Source of the DNA: Macropodus opercularis
Lineage: Eukaryota; Chordata; Actinopteri; Anabantiformes; Osphronemidae
Direction of reading: 5' to 3'
DNA: 64,000 bases
Assembly (NCBI GenBank): GCA_030770545.1
Contig: CM061106.1
Coordinates: 13,772,501-13,836,500 of the forward strand
Shown here: positions 1-11,009 of the stretch, piece after piece
How positions within the stretch are numbered: the stretch's first letter is position 1
How the letters are laid out: each line of letters starts with the position of its first letter
The notes under the pieces: generated by a model
The model's input: the letters and a program-made list of their open reading frames with translations, nothing else
The model's database searches: none
Told to the model about the DNA's origin: nothing
Made by a program: the position numbers and the translations under genes

Positions 1-2723
1 GCATCTCCATGAAGAGTTTATTGAAGCGAAACTGAAGTGTTTTCATGGAAGTTATTGATTTATCCTTATGTTACTTACATTCATTCCTAATGGTGTCAGT
101 CAGTTGTTGACTGAAGGGGGAGTTTACTGTTGTACATCCTCAGTAGAAATGACTATTGTTACAACTTTTCTGAACTCAGCAGAATAAATGTCCTGAGTCT
201 TTACCTCTTTCAGGAGGCAAGACCTTCTATTGGTAAAACTACCAGCTAAGAGCAACACGTTTCCTGTTTTGTGCTTCACGCTTCACTAGGAGAAAACATG
301 TATATCTCCATCTCAATGTTTAATACATGCCAGCACAGAGAAATTGAAAGACTCTGTGTGATCGGTGCCGCCAGGTCGTCTGTACACCTTGGCTGCAACC
401 ACCCGGCTGCCGACGTACACCTGGTTATTGTTGACCCTCTCTGGGATTCACAGCAGGATGGACTCAAGCTAAACATGCTTTTCTCTCTAGCAACAGTCTG
501 CAGCGTCTGCAGCATGAAGATCTATTCAAGCGTTCCATACGGTACGATTTGTTTCAGTGCCTGGGTCGCTAACCTCAGTGTTTTGTTGCAGCTGGTCTTT
601 CATTTGTCGAATCAAGCCGAACAAGGCCAACGTCAGCAGGTAACGTCTCGAACAGACGAGCTAGAACTTGCAACAAGAGGTCGATGGCGTCCTGCAGCTG
701 TTCCCTTTTGTTCTCTGTCAGCACAGGTAGAAATTGTGGGACCTGCTCTCCACAGTTTCTCAACCTCTCCCCTGGCACCAGAGAACTTTCCCCTTGAAGT
801 CCTGGGTCAAGCTGGAAAAACCCAATGTGCTGTATTTAAATAGCATTGTTCTGTTCCAACTGGATGATTAGACACATACTAGTCAGTATATCACTGTAAA
901 GAGCTTGAGTGAGAGGGGCCTCGCCTCCGAGGTAATCACCAGAGGTAACGGTGCAAAGCATCGCTAACATTTCCCCAAGAGCAGTTCCTGAATGTGAATG
1001 AAACTGGTCTGTGAGCTGTGTATGGACCTCAGGGTTTCTTCATCTTTTTAAAGAAACTGCTCAGTTAATAGTTTCTAAATTAAATTGACAGTCACCAAAG
1101 CCAACGTCTAAATGGATTCAATACAAAATAACAAAAAGAGTCAGCACCTTGTAGTCACAGCAAACAAGCTCACGTGGTTCTACAACAAGTTTTCTACAGA
1201 AAATCTAGGAGCTCACAGCGTTTCTGCAAAGTAGAAATAGCTTAGATTTGTCTAAACCAAGCTCAGTTCCTTTCATTTCTAGCTGGTTGGCTCCAAGCTA
1301 CATATGTTACAGAATCCTTTCCAACTATCGCGCCTCATATACTGAATGTGCATAAGCAACCACACCTCTGATCGTGAGCCAGGCTCTGCCAGTCATGACG
1401 CCTGCTCTTCCTGTGTCACGCACAGTAAGCATGAAGCAGCCAATGGCTCCATTTTGTTCTCCTCCACCAGCTTTAAGAAGAAAAAATATATAAACATAAC
1501 CATGTTTCTGATAAACGTGAGACGTCTTCTGACGTCTTTAGGTGTAGTTATAGCTTTGTGAGATCAGATCGTTCTCTATTGATCCCACAGTGGAGAAATT
1601 CAATTGCTACCAAAGCTACAAACTATTAGTGAGGAGCAAAAGAATGAAAGTGTGCAAAGAAAAGGTTTAGTAGAGACGCTTCACTAGAATCCACCCATTG
1701 AAAATGTTACAGAGAAAACCAATATTACTGCTTCTGTGTTTCTACAACCATTTACTGCAAATGTCCTGGTGCATATAAGAAAAGTTTATCACTGAGTGAA
1801 TATAAAGTAACCTCATACTGTTTGTGGCCTTAGGGAAGAACTTGAATGCAGTGTTTGCAGCAAGCTGAGTGTAAACCAAGTGGTTTTAGTCGTGTGTATG
1901 TATAACATTACAGACATTTTATTGTTTTTTTGTATTTGTAATTGAGTGAGATAGAGAGAACGATGACAGGACTATTCAACAATCACTAGTAGTAGACGAG
2001 CCTACGTTCCAACTGTCCTCATCTACCACTTAAACATCCTGTTTATCTTATTACATACCATAATAATTAAACGCTGGAAGTAACATTAGTATCATAAAAC
2101 TTTCCTTCCTGGAGGAGCCAACTATCCACCAAATATTATGATGTTGTATCTTGGATGAAAATAAAAAAAAACATTGCACAACCACAAATTAATTTACTAA
2201 CACAACACAATCTAATGTTATGGAGACGTCTGTATTTTAGCCTTAATGCAAAGCAGATGCGTTGATGGTTCGTATCCACATGCACCAGGGAGAGAGGACC
2301 TGCACTGAGCAGGTTCTTCTATCACACGTCCTCTTTGTGATGGGCGGGAAAGGACACCAGATACAGAGAGTCTTTCATCCTCTGCCACTGGATGTGGCTG
2401 CCCATCGATGTCAGTCGGCCCTTTAGTTTCAAAGAGTTCGTTTGGAGACGAGGAGGAAGGAGACAGATCTACTCAGCGATGCTGGACGAGCCTCACACCT
2501 GTCCTCTAACTCAGGTAGACTCACCTTTTGTCTTCAGCTCATTTTATTGATGTCTGCATCACTGGTGTTAATAATAAACCATTGTCTCAGTACAACGTGG
2601 ACCCTGCAGTCCATCAGTAGGTCAGCCTGTCTGAGCTCAGCCAGTCTCTACAGTCCAACTGGTCCTCAGAGGCTCTGAGTTCTCTGCTGCCGCCTGGTGG
2701 ATCAAGTCTGACCAGATCTGAGA
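1..2723. other. No supported gene; ordinary non-coding sequence
   Basis: I see no exon with recognisable family motifs here. An open stretch on the minus strand near 575-778 has a leucine-rich, helix-like composition, but I do not recognise it and it has no convincing splice or start context. At about 1565-1615 there is a reversed copy of a short LINE 3'-tail motif (a 'gatccca...ggagaaattcaa' pattern) that recurs at 28.7, 46.1 and 50.6 kb. Confidence 0.5.
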
Positions 2724-2815
2724 TTAACCCTCGTGCAGCCTTTGTGGGGTCAAAATGACCCCACCGTAAAAAAAAAAAGGTGGGACAGAGAGAGAGAGAG
2801 ACAGCCCACCCGTCT
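2724..2815. mobile_element. piggyBac/MITE-like terminus with TTAA
   Basis: A TTAA at 2724-2727 is followed by CCCTCGTGCAG and then a small palindrome around GGGGTCAAAATGACCCC, with an A-run and a GA-repeat after it. TTAA target sites followed by CCCT-type termini are typical of piggyBac-family elements. The same palindrome plus A-run recurs at 60.40-60.47 kb, so this is a dispersed family. I could not place the opposite end. Confidence 0.45.
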
Positions 2816-3986
2816 TTTCTTATGAACAAGTATTTACTGACGTCTAAATGTTCTGCTTTCATGCATTTTACTTTCATGCAGAGAGCGAGCTTTGAAATGG
2901 GAGGTTGGGCCTTGGCTTTGAACCACTCACTCAAACTCCTGTGTGTGTGATTCTATTGTCTATTGTTTTGATAAGACAAATGTTACACTGTTTGATTTAC
3001 GATTTACGTCTGACAGTAAAGTGTGTTTTTTTTTTTATGAACAAGTCATATGTTTTCATTCAGCCTGCTCCTTTATGATCCGGTTCACCGTCCTTTTTAA
3101 AGTGTGCTTGTGTGACTGTACACGGCGCAATGGTTGGAATCATCAGAAGAGTCTCTGAGTTCAGTTCATCTAGATAAAGCGTTTTTTGTGGTTTGTCATC
3201 TGTCTGTGGCTTTATCCAACTCTCATGTGTGGTTTTGAGCTTCAAAACCCACTGAGAGTTTGTCATCACTTAACACCTAATGGTACATAACATATATCGT
3301 TAGATGTCAGATCATCAAATCACATAATTTCCCAATAAGTGAGAGCGCTTTTATAACATTTAATACACAGTCCTGAAATGATCTGAACCAACGATGAAGA
3401 TACACTGTCGCTCATATAACGAATGATCAGACATGGCCATTGGTGGTGGAACAGCTAAAGAACCAATAGGTTCCATGGTCATGGTTCTGAGGTTGTGCTA
3501 GACACGGTCAGTCTTGTATTCATTCTTTCTATTCATACTTTATACGACCCCTGTATGATGATTTAAAAAATTTAAAACATTGTTGGGCTTTTTATTGATA
3601 TAACCACAATTAATTACTGCTGTACCTTGTTATTATTAAACAAAAGCTTTTACCTGACCTAGTAAACCTAAACTGTACACATTATTGGGTGTTTTTTACA
3701 TTTCATATAAATGTGTCTACTTTTCATTTGATGTCATATAAACGTTGTTTTAATTATTCATCAAATGTAGTCACAGGCTTTATAGTGTGTTTAGACAGTC
3801 TGTGTATCCAGGCAGAAGTCTTGAGGTTGCGGTGAAGAGATAAACAGACGAGTGTCTCCTGTTTATCTAGCAGTGGTGGATGTGTGGTCTACGGTTGCTA
3901 CTGGTGGTTTTTTTGGGGGGGTGACAGCAGTCACATATCAAAACCTGGAAGTGAAAGTTAAAAACAGTCTCTTTCAGCAGCCAGGG
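2816..3986. other. No supported gene; AT-rich flank upstream of the CALHM relic
   Basis: The stretch is AT-rich, with short homopolymer runs and no exon-like open frame I can support. The frame of the CALHM exon runs open upstream to about 3852, but family proteins begin at the MDKF-type methionine at 3987. Confidence 0.5.
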
Positions 3987-5510
3987 ATGGACAAGTTTAA
4001 CAAGTTGCTGAACATTGCCAAACCACAGAGCAAACTTGGTTCGTGCTTCAGGGAGCAGCTCTTCTCCTCAGTGGTGTTCGAGTGTCCCTGCAGTGAGCTG
4101 AACTTCCTGTATGGCCTGGTGTTCTTGCTGGTGCCTGCTCTGGCTCTGTTGCTGCTGGGTTACATCCTGAATAAGAAGACGTGGAAGCTGTGGACAGGGA
4201 TGTGCCAACACAGGACCAAGCCGTGCACATTGAGTAAACTGGCAGCTGCTGGGGTGGCCCTTTTCCAGGTCCTTCCAGTTGGATAGCTGTGGCCCTACTG
4301 AATGGTAACTACTATAAGTGTGCAATGACGGGGACCAATGTGAGCACCTTCAACAGGCATCTGTGTGAGAAGATTAGCTCTCAGGCACAGTGTGAAAAGG
4401 AGCTGTACAGGTTTCCCTGTGAGAGAGAGAATATACTGAAGCCTGACAGACGGATGTTCTGCGCATGCTGACAGCTCAGTCTCAGGTCAGTGACATGTGC
4501 TTTTAATTTCATCAGATCAAAGACAATCAATTCAACTTTAGTACAACTTTAGTTTATTGTGTGAATCATATTTTAGTGTAAAGGACGTTGTTGCAGTCGA
4601 TCAAGCTGGTAGCATTAAGTAAACGATATATCCATTTAGGAACATACACATGTTGAAGAAGGAATCACATGTATTGATCCTAATGTGACTTCAGATTTCG
4701 TTTGAAATGTTTCCTGTTCATTCATGAGTAGTTTCTCTTATTTTCTTTGTTATTGTGGAGCTAAGAGCCTTCACAACCAGGCAGTTAGTGTGAATCTCTA
4801 CACCAACACAACCGTGACAGTTGGATATTAGGATGGTACATGGTCTGCTTATGTAGAGCTTTTCTACCTACTGGTACTTAAAAGTGTTTTAACACTGCGT
4901 CTCATTCAGAGTCAGAGTTAAATAAATAAGAAACACACACACACACATTCAAGGACACTTCAGCCTGTGACTGGGGAGCCAGCAATCGATTGGGCGACAG
5001 CTCTACTGAATGCAGTGTAGTTGTAGCCAATATATTAAATATCCATTAGATTTCTTTCATTTTTCAGTTTACTGTGAGCAAGACATTTGAAATGATTGTA
5101 ACACCGCTTTATCACTGATCTGTTGTTGGTGACCACAGATTCTGGGTTGGCTGCTCATTGCGTCCATCATGTTGTCCAGTCTGCTGCTGACCTGTCTGGC
5201 TCGATGCACTTCTCCCATCAGTTACCTACAGCTTCAGTTCTGGAAAGCATATGTTCGGGAGGAGGGCGACCTGATGGACTCATGCACGATTAAACATGCC
5301 AAAGAGCTCGCAGAGAGAAACCTGACAAGCTTCTTTAAAGAGACACCACCTGTGAACATCACCACCCCTTCCAATAAGGACTGGGAGAAGATCTCCTCCC
5401 TCTATAAGTTTAGCACCAGAGACCAGTACTACAGCACCTTGCACCAGTATGTGGAGAACCACCATGTTTATTATTATTTATTATTATTATGCTGCTGTCA
5501 ACAGTGTTGA
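3987..5510 (+). pseudogene. CALHM (FAM26) calcium homeostasis modulator, CALHM5/6-like, frame-broken
   Basis: CALHM proteins form large-pore, voltage- or calcium-gated channels in the plasma membrane. Exon 1 runs from ATG 3987 to donor 4485 (ctcag|gtcag) and exon 2 from acceptor 5139 to a stop at 5510. Visible family blocks are MDKFNKLLNIAKP, EQLFSSVVFECPC, the membrane segment LNFLYGLVFLLVPALALLLL, WIAVALLNGNYYKCAMTGT, AQSQ-ILGW, the TM4 stretch and CLARCTSPISYLQLQFWKAY. These blocks lie in three frames. The frame changes once near 4265-4285 (stop right after LPVG) and again near 4450-4456 (stop after FCAC). About seven residues of the first membrane helix also seem missing before EQLFSS, and the C-terminus runs into a TTATTA repeat. 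A decayed copy is most likely. Two sequencing indels are the alternative. The assignment to CALHM is firm; the subtype is not. Confidence 0.8.
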
Positions 5511-5672
5511 TGGGCAGCACGTTATTGATTTCATGACTGTGGGGTCAGTGCAGATTTGAACACGTGCCGCAACAGGAAACATTAGAACAGATGTCCAGCG
5601 CCGTAGCAGTGAAATATGGTTGATGCAGCTTGAACAGGATGGAAAAGGACGAACTTCAAAGTTTCAAAGCGT
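5490..5672 (+). repeat. Direct repeat copy 1 (CALHM 3' tail sequence)
   Basis: The segment from 'atgctgctgtcaacag' through 'ttgaacaggatggaaaa' recurs in the same orientation at about 7905-8080, with roughly one mismatch in ten. Copy 1 overlaps the last CALHM codons. The sequence between the copies is LINE and Tc1 material. Confidence 0.75.
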
Positions 5673-5785
5673 TTATTGTCATATGTGCATTTGGAAAGCA
5701 AGTGTCCCTGTACAATGAAATTCTTACTTTGCTGTTCACAGTGAATGCCGACGAATTTAGTAAGCATGGAAGGGTGTGTGCACCT

Positions 5786-5820
<35 letters not shown>

Positions 5821-7202
5821 GGAGTCTCAAAGCGGGCGAAGAATGAGTTGAGCTCATCCGGCAGACTGTCTGAGGAGCTGATGGTAGAGCTTGTGCTGCT
5901 CCTGTAGTCTGTGATGTGCTGCAGACTTTGCCACATCTGTCTGGAGTCAGCAGTACAGTAGAAACTGTCCAGCTTCTGTCTGTACTGTCTTTTGGTTGAT
6001 GTTATGGCTCTTCTCAGCCCGTACTTTGCTGCCTTGTACTCTGTCTCGTTGCCATTTAAAAGCAAAAGATCGAGCACGTAGCATGCAACGTACCTGGCTG
6101 TTAATCCAGGGCTTCTGATTAGGGAACTTCCTGACTTTATGGTGGGTACGACGTTGTGGAAACACGTGCTGATGTACCCAGACACTTACTCAGCATAGTC
6201 CTGTATGCTAATAGAAGAGTCCCCCTTAGTGGCTGCAGATCTGAACACGTCCCAGTCAGTGTGAGCAAAACAGTCCTGTAGGGTGGCCTCACTCTCTGGT
6301 GTCCAGAGCTTGATCTGTTTAGTAACTGGATTTGTTTGCTTGAGTCTTTGTCTGTAAGCCGGGTACAGGAACACAGAGATGTGGTCCGAAAATCCAAAAT
6401 GAGGGCGGGGTGCAGCCTTGTACGCTCCACGTATGTTGCTGTAAACATGATCCAGTGTGTTCTACTTATCGTGGGTGGAAATGTTCACATGTTGGTGGTA
6501 TTTGGGGGGGACCCGCAACGATAGATACTGCGTCAGGGTGAGCTGTCTCCAGCCTGCTGATGATGTCATGGAGGTGCCTAGTGCTGCTGTAGAGTTGGCT
6601 CATGGATGAATGTTAACAGAGGCCAGAAACACAGCAGTGAAGTCCTGTGGTAGGTAGTAGCGGCGGCATTTCAGTAGTAAAAACTCTGTTTCTGGTGAGC
6701 AGTGCTTTTATAACAGTCTGCACATCTCCACACCACAAGTAAAAATCTCCTCTCGTGTTGACTAGCAAGAGGTTAGGGCTCAGTGGCCAGCTAGCGTGAG
6801 CTTTCAGCCCAGCCTGGAGCCCTTCTCTCTTGTACCGCTTGCATTGCCGTCACGAGTGCCGTCTCTGGAGCGCTCCTCTCAGTTTAGCATATTCACCAAG
6901 CTCAGTGTTTCAGGGCCTTCCCAGGAGTGGTGCCGAACAATAAGTTGTAACTCCGAAGGTGTAATTCCGTAAAATTTAAAATAATTGCCCATTTTTGCAA
7001 TATCCAGTAGCGCCTGCCTGTTGTATGTTAGCAGTGCATGGGAAAACCCAACATAAACAGAAAACAACAAAAAGCTGGCATTCGGGGGCGGAACAAGCAA
7101 GCGCGTCTGCCACGGAGGTAACCATGTTGAATTCAACAAAGGAGGAAAGACACAAATAAATATTACAAATAAAACATTAACTTCAAGTTGAGGTGCGTTC
7201 AA
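5655..7202 (-). mobile_element. L2-type non-LTR retrotransposon, degenerate, RT domain missing
   Basis: Read on the minus strand, 7202 to 6880 gives an endonuclease N-terminal block (YVGFSHALLTYNRQALLDI). Next comes a degraded endonuclease region, then the linker typical of fish L2 elements: CFAHTDWDVFRSAATKG near 6290-6230, NQKPWINSQVR near 6115, and YGLRRAITSTKRQYRQKLDS then RQMWQSLQHITDYRSS near 6030-5890, ending FFARFE. The reverse transcriptase should follow. The sequence instead passes into a (GT)n tract and a 3' tail, so the catalytic core is gone. Several frame shifts are present. No function is expected. Confidence 0.8.
5789..5817. repeat. (GT)n microsatellite
   Basis: An uninterrupted GT dinucleotide run of about 14 units at the 3' end of the L2 relic. 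The long open frames across it are artefacts of the repeat. Confidence 0.95.
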
Positions 7203-7506
7203 GATGTAGTTGGCTCCATTTGTTGCGTCATAGCAGGTAAAAGCAGCTTCATATGGGGCGTTTTACAAACAGTATTTATTGTTGGGCTTTAACTAATGGA
7301 CTGCAATGGTCCAAGAGCGAGGAAAGCTGCTCAGAACAGTTATGATCCTTCATCCACAGCCCAGGCTGCTGTAGCTGCTGTAGCTGCTCCCACAGTAGAG
7401 ACAAGTGGCCACAAAGAGTCACAGACACACGTCTAACACCAACCACAGCCTCACTACGGTTGGACAGAAGCTGCCTGATGGAGAATTATTGGCTGTTTTG
7501 TGTTTA
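7203..7506. other. No supported gene
   Basis: Short spacer between the LINE 5' end and the Tc1 fragment. It contains a duplicated 'gctgctgtagctgctgtagctgct' triplet-rich patch near 7370 and no coding signal. Confidence 0.5.
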
Positions 7507-7862
7507 CAGTGGGTACGGAAAGTATTCAGACCCCCTTAAATTTTTCACTCTTTGTTATATTGCAGCCATATATTAAAATCAGTTAAGGTCATTTTTTTCC
7601 TCATTAATGTACACACAGCAGCCCATATTGACAGAAAAACACAGAATTTCTGACATTTTTGCAGATTTATTAAAAAAGACACATGGTCATAAGTATTCAG
7701 ACCCTTTGCTCAGTATTTAGTAGAAGCACCCTTTTGAGCCAATACAACCATGAGGCTTTTTGGGACTGATGCAACAAGTTTTTCACACCTGCATTTGGGG
7801 ATCCTCTGCCATTCCTCCTTGCTGATCCTCTCCAGTTCTGTCAGGTTGGATGGTAGGCAGCC
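7507..7862 (-). mobile_element. Tc1/mariner element, terminal repeat plus transposase C-terminus
   Basis: The left end is TA followed by CAGTGGGTACGGAAAGTATT, a terminus common among fish Tc1-like elements. On the minus strand 7862 to about 7720 encodes a Tc1 transposase C-terminus (PSNLTELERISKEEWQRIPK, then CRCEKLVASVPKSL and a stop). The DDE catalytic core is not present, so this is a truncated, inactive fragment. Confidence 0.85.
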
Positions 7863-7904
7863 ATTTTCATAATATAAAATAGCTTTTTGGTACGTGTGTA
7901 TTTT

Positions 7905-8080
7905 ATGCTGCTGTCAACAGTGTTGATTGCCTGCACGTTATTGATTTTATAACTGTGGGGCCAGTACAAATTTGAACACGTGCTACAGGAGGAAACATTA
8001 GAACAGACGTCCAGTGATGTAGCAGCGAAATATGGTTGATGCAGCTTGAACAGGATGGAAAATAAGAACGAACTTTAACA
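7905..8080 (+). repeat. Direct repeat copy 2 of the CALHM-tail segment
   Basis: Matches 5490-5672 in the same orientation. It is followed directly by about 25 bp ('aacaaaggaggaaagaaacaaata') that also occurs at 7134-7158 in the LINE 5' region. The junction therefore mixes CALHM-tail and LINE sequence. Confidence 0.75.
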
Positions 8081-8164
8081 AAGGAGGAAAGAAACAAATA
8101 GAAACAGTCATCACACTAGAAACCAGTTAAAATGGAGAAAGGTTGACTCACCTTTTGTAGCACG

Positions 8165-8285
8165 AAGAGTGTGAAGAGTTTGCTTGTGGGTTTGAGAGAA
8201 AAACATGGAGAGTCTCAAAGCTACAAGTCCATCGTAATAGATCTGAATGTTCCTGTGTCCACTGTACACGATATCATCCAGAAGT
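8165..8285 (+). mobile_element. Tc1-like transposase N-terminal helix-turn-helix fragment
   Basis: On the plus strand the translation includes VGLREKHGESQSYKSIVIDL followed by NVPVSTVHDIIQKF, which matches the paired-type DNA-binding helix-turn-helix at the start of Tc1 transposases. Nothing of the catalytic domain follows. It lies opposite in orientation to the Tc1 fragment at 7.5 kb, so the two are not simply one element. Confidence 0.65.
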
Positions 8286-8719
8286 TTACTTGTTCACACA
8301 GAATTTATTGTGGTTCTGTCACATTTCAGTATTTGACCTTTACCCCATGTTTCTGACACTCTGGAACTATTCACCCTGATTACAGTTAACTTCAGTTTTA
8401 ACAATTATCTTCATCATGTAAGATAAACTATCATCTGCTAACACTCATCATAATTATTATGAAACGTATCCTACAGTTATTGTAGAATTATGAATCTCAG
8501 TGTGAAATGATGAGTTTTACTCTTATACATGTTTAATTCAATGCATCAATATTGTTTTTCAGTCCAGTTTCCACCTCCTCTTCCTCTGACTACTTGCAGT
8601 TTTTACAGGCTTCTCTTCTTACTCTCTTCCCTCTTCGACCTGGGTGACAAGCATCACAGCTACTCCTTTCACTAGCTGTTCACTTTCCAGTAGAAGCTCT
8701 GTCGTCTCCTTGGCTTCGA

Positions 8720-8756
<37 letters not shown>

Positions 8757-9105
8757 TACTCATCTGCTGAGGGGATGTGTGTTTGGATGACTAGACCCAT
8801 GCGTGTTTTTCTGTGAAGGCTTTCTATAAGGCTCATACTTCTTTCTTTGACTGTATCTGCTTCTTTGGTTACTATTTGGCCTCTAGCGCTCAAAACTACT
8901 CCTCATTACTTCTCCAGCTTTGAGGCTTATAAGGCCTAGAATATAGAAACCTCATTCTTCCTCATATCGCCACCGGAGTTGAAATTTACCATTACCATCG
9001 TCCATTCCTTCTGGTTCTGCAACAGAAATTCTGGGGACCTTGCTGTCTTTTGGCATTGTAGCTATTTGTAATTAATTTTTTCCTCTTCTATATCTGTCAC
9101 TGTAG
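8286..9105. other. Intron-like sequence upstream of the zinc-finger exon, with (ATT)n
   Basis: No recognised exon. An (ATT)n microsatellite of about 12 units lies at 8721-8756. A pyrimidine tract and 'ctgtag' at 9091-9105 form the acceptor of the zinc-finger exon. About 45 bp near 9018-9066 (around 'tctggggaccttgctgtctttt') recurs near 13803-13850. Confidence 0.6.
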
Positions 9106-9882
9106 AAACACAGAGGAAGAAGGACTTCAAGGCTGCATCTCTGTCAGCAATGTGACCAAGCCTTCACCAGACCATCAGAACTAAAGAAGCATCAGAAGGT
9201 TCACTCTGAAGATAAACCATACAGCTGTGACCAGTGTAGAAAAGTTTTCACTAGGAGATATGGTTTGAAAATCCACTGTCACATTCACACCGGAGAGAGA
9301 CCTCACTCATGTGAACATTGTGGAAAAGCATTCACCCGCTTAAGCTGTTTAAAAACACATCAGCGCATTCACACTGGAGAGAAACCTCACACGTGTGAAC
9401 AGTGTGGAAAAACATTCACTCAGCTTGGTCCCTTAGTGAGACACCAACGTATTCACACTGGAGAGAAACCTCACACGTGTGAACAGTGTGGAAAAACATT
9501 CACTCGGCTTGGTCACTTAGTGAGACACCAACGTATTCACACTGGAGATAAACCTCACTCATGTGAACAGTGTGGAAAAGCATTCACCGTCATCGGCACC
9601 TTACTGAGACACCAACGCATTCACACCGGAGAGAAACCTTACTGGTGTGAACAGTGTGGAAAAGCATTCACTCAGAGCAGTAGCTTACTGAGACACCAAC
9701 GTATTCACACTGGAGAGAAACCTCACTCATGTGAACAGTGTGGAAAAGCATTTACCGACCCCAGCTCCTTACTGAACCACCAACGCATTCACACCGGAGA
9801 GAAACCTTACTGGTGTGAACAGTGTGGAAAAACGTTTTCTTATTCTTCGAACCTAAAGAGTCACCAGCGCATTCACATTTGA
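9106..9882 (+). CDS. C2H2 zinc-finger protein, terminal finger exon
   Basis: Tandem C2H2 fingers of this kind bind DNA in the nucleus. The exon opens after the acceptor ctgtag at 9105 and stays open to TGA at 9880-9882. It encodes nine fingers of the form CxxC-x12-HxxxH joined by HTGEKP-type linkers. Fingers 1 and 2 (LCQQC..., SCDQC...) have divergent linkers (HSEDKP, HTGERP). Fingers 3-9 are highly uniform (CEQCGKAFT or CEQCGKTFT, then HQRIH), a sign of recent internal duplication. No KRAB, SCAN or BTB exon was recognised upstream, so the N-terminus is unknown. The stop falls inside the linker after finger 9, and a tenth finger continues in frame (see findings). It could be a functional gene with a shortened C-terminus or an early pseudogene. 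Confidence 0.8.
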   Translation, partial: KHRGRRTSRLHLCQQCDQAFTRPSELKKHQKVHSEDKPYSCDQCRKVFTRRYGLKIHCHIHTGERPHSCEHCGKAFTRLSCLKTHQRIHTGEKPHTCEQCGKTFTQLGPLVRHQRIHTGEKPHTCEQCGKTFTRLGHLVRHQRIHTGDKPHSCEQCGKAFTVIGTLLRHQRIHTGEKPYWCEQCGKAFTQSSSLLRHQRIHTGEKPHSCEQCGKAFTDPSSLLNHQRIHTGEKPYWCEQCGKTFSYSSNLKSHQRIHI

Positions 9883-9990
9883 CAAAGACCTAATTCATGT
9901 TGGAGTTGTGGTAAAATGTTTTCTACCTGCTCCATCCTAAAATGCCACCAGCGTATTCACACATTCACTATCCAACCAGCTAACATCATA
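9883..9990 (+). pseudogene. Tenth C2H2 finger stranded after the stop
   Basis: The frame continues directly past the TGA as QRPNSCWSCGKMFS, then TCSILKCHQRIHT, which is a full C2H2 finger. It runs on for about 20 residues to a TAG near 10020. The stop converts a linker TGE/TGQ-type sequence into I-stop. Confidence 0.7.
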
Positions 9991-10924
9991 TCCAGTAGCA
10001 CAGCATCAACAGTTTCACATTAGAAATGAACTGTAAAGAAAACGTTTTGCCTTACATCAAACGCTTGTAATGTAATGCATCACAGAACAAAACCTTTATG
10101 ATCTTGAAACTTTTTCTCCAGTTTCGTTTCTGTGTTTTGTAAGTGTTACTTGGTGGAAACATTGATGTCTTTAAATGTGGCCCAGTTATTGTTTAGCAGC
10201 AGGTTTCTCAACTTTCTGTCTAAAACTAAACTAAATCGGCTTGTTGGAGATTAACTGCACCTGGAAAACAGATCCAAGAAGTGACAACACAACCAGATGC
10301 TACATACGACCTATTTGTTTGTCTCAGAGACACTATTGTTGTTCTGTTCACAGTAAATAAAAATGAGCGGAAAGTGACTTAATGTCGTCTCTAAAATGGA
10401 GGAGGCATCCCGCCTTGATCATCTCCACTTGTGTTTTAGCTTTATTGTACTGTACATATTCATCATCTGTATCAGTCAAATGACTCTCTACTGTTGAGTA
10501 CTGTGATGTGTTTAAACTTGTATTGATGGTTTCTTCCAGTATTATTTTTGTGTTCAAATACATTTTTAAAAATATTAGAAAAAGCGAGTTTAGTGAAAAT
10601 GGAAGGTGATGGTAAATACAGCAGATTAAAAATAAAAGCTAACTACAGATGGTTACAGTGGTGTCCGCACATGAACACAGGCTCTAAGACGCAGCTGCAT
10701 TATTGAACAGCATATTGGCCTCAGCAGAGACTATGAGAGTGGTATCAGATGCAGCAACAACCGGGCATCAGTCATCGGTTCGTAATTTGAGCGGGGACAT
10801 ACAGGACAGTTGGTCTTATCACTTTTCCTATCACCAACATAGCAGTGAGCTACATCGTCTCCAGCTACAGTCCATATTGTTTCTATCTGGTTGTCAGGGC
10901 TCCAGCTTTGGACACGACTAGGAC
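9991..10924. other. Zinc-finger 3' flank; no further gene supported
   Basis: AT-rich sequence with an AATAAA-type poly(A) signal near 10356 that may end the zinc-finger transcript. No other exon is recognised. Confidence 0.45.
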
Positions 10925-11009
10925 AAGACAATGAGTTTACGTTGGCAGCGTTGACTATTGTGTTTACAGCAAAGCTGGTTATGTCAGTTTTCCACACACA
11001 TTTCAACAT
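10925..11009 (-). pseudogene. Macro-domain fragment
   Basis: On the minus strand, 11009 to about 10930 encodes KTDITSFAVNTIVNAAN, close to the N-terminal signature of macro (ADP-ribose-binding) domains, usually GDITxxxVDAIVNAAN. The expected glycine-rich loop does not follow and the frame goes on into unrelated residues. This looks like a broken exon fragment. The match is short, so a chance resemblance cannot be excluded. Confidence 0.4.

Noticed and set aside
271..843. 190-codon plus-strand frame and the opposing minus-strand frame at 575-778
   Set aside because: No recognised domain, no splice context and overlapping frames on both strands. The minus-strand piece is the better candidate but not enough to call.
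5582..5857. Frames with runs of Thr-His or Val-Cys
   Set aside because: Translation of the (GT)n tract.
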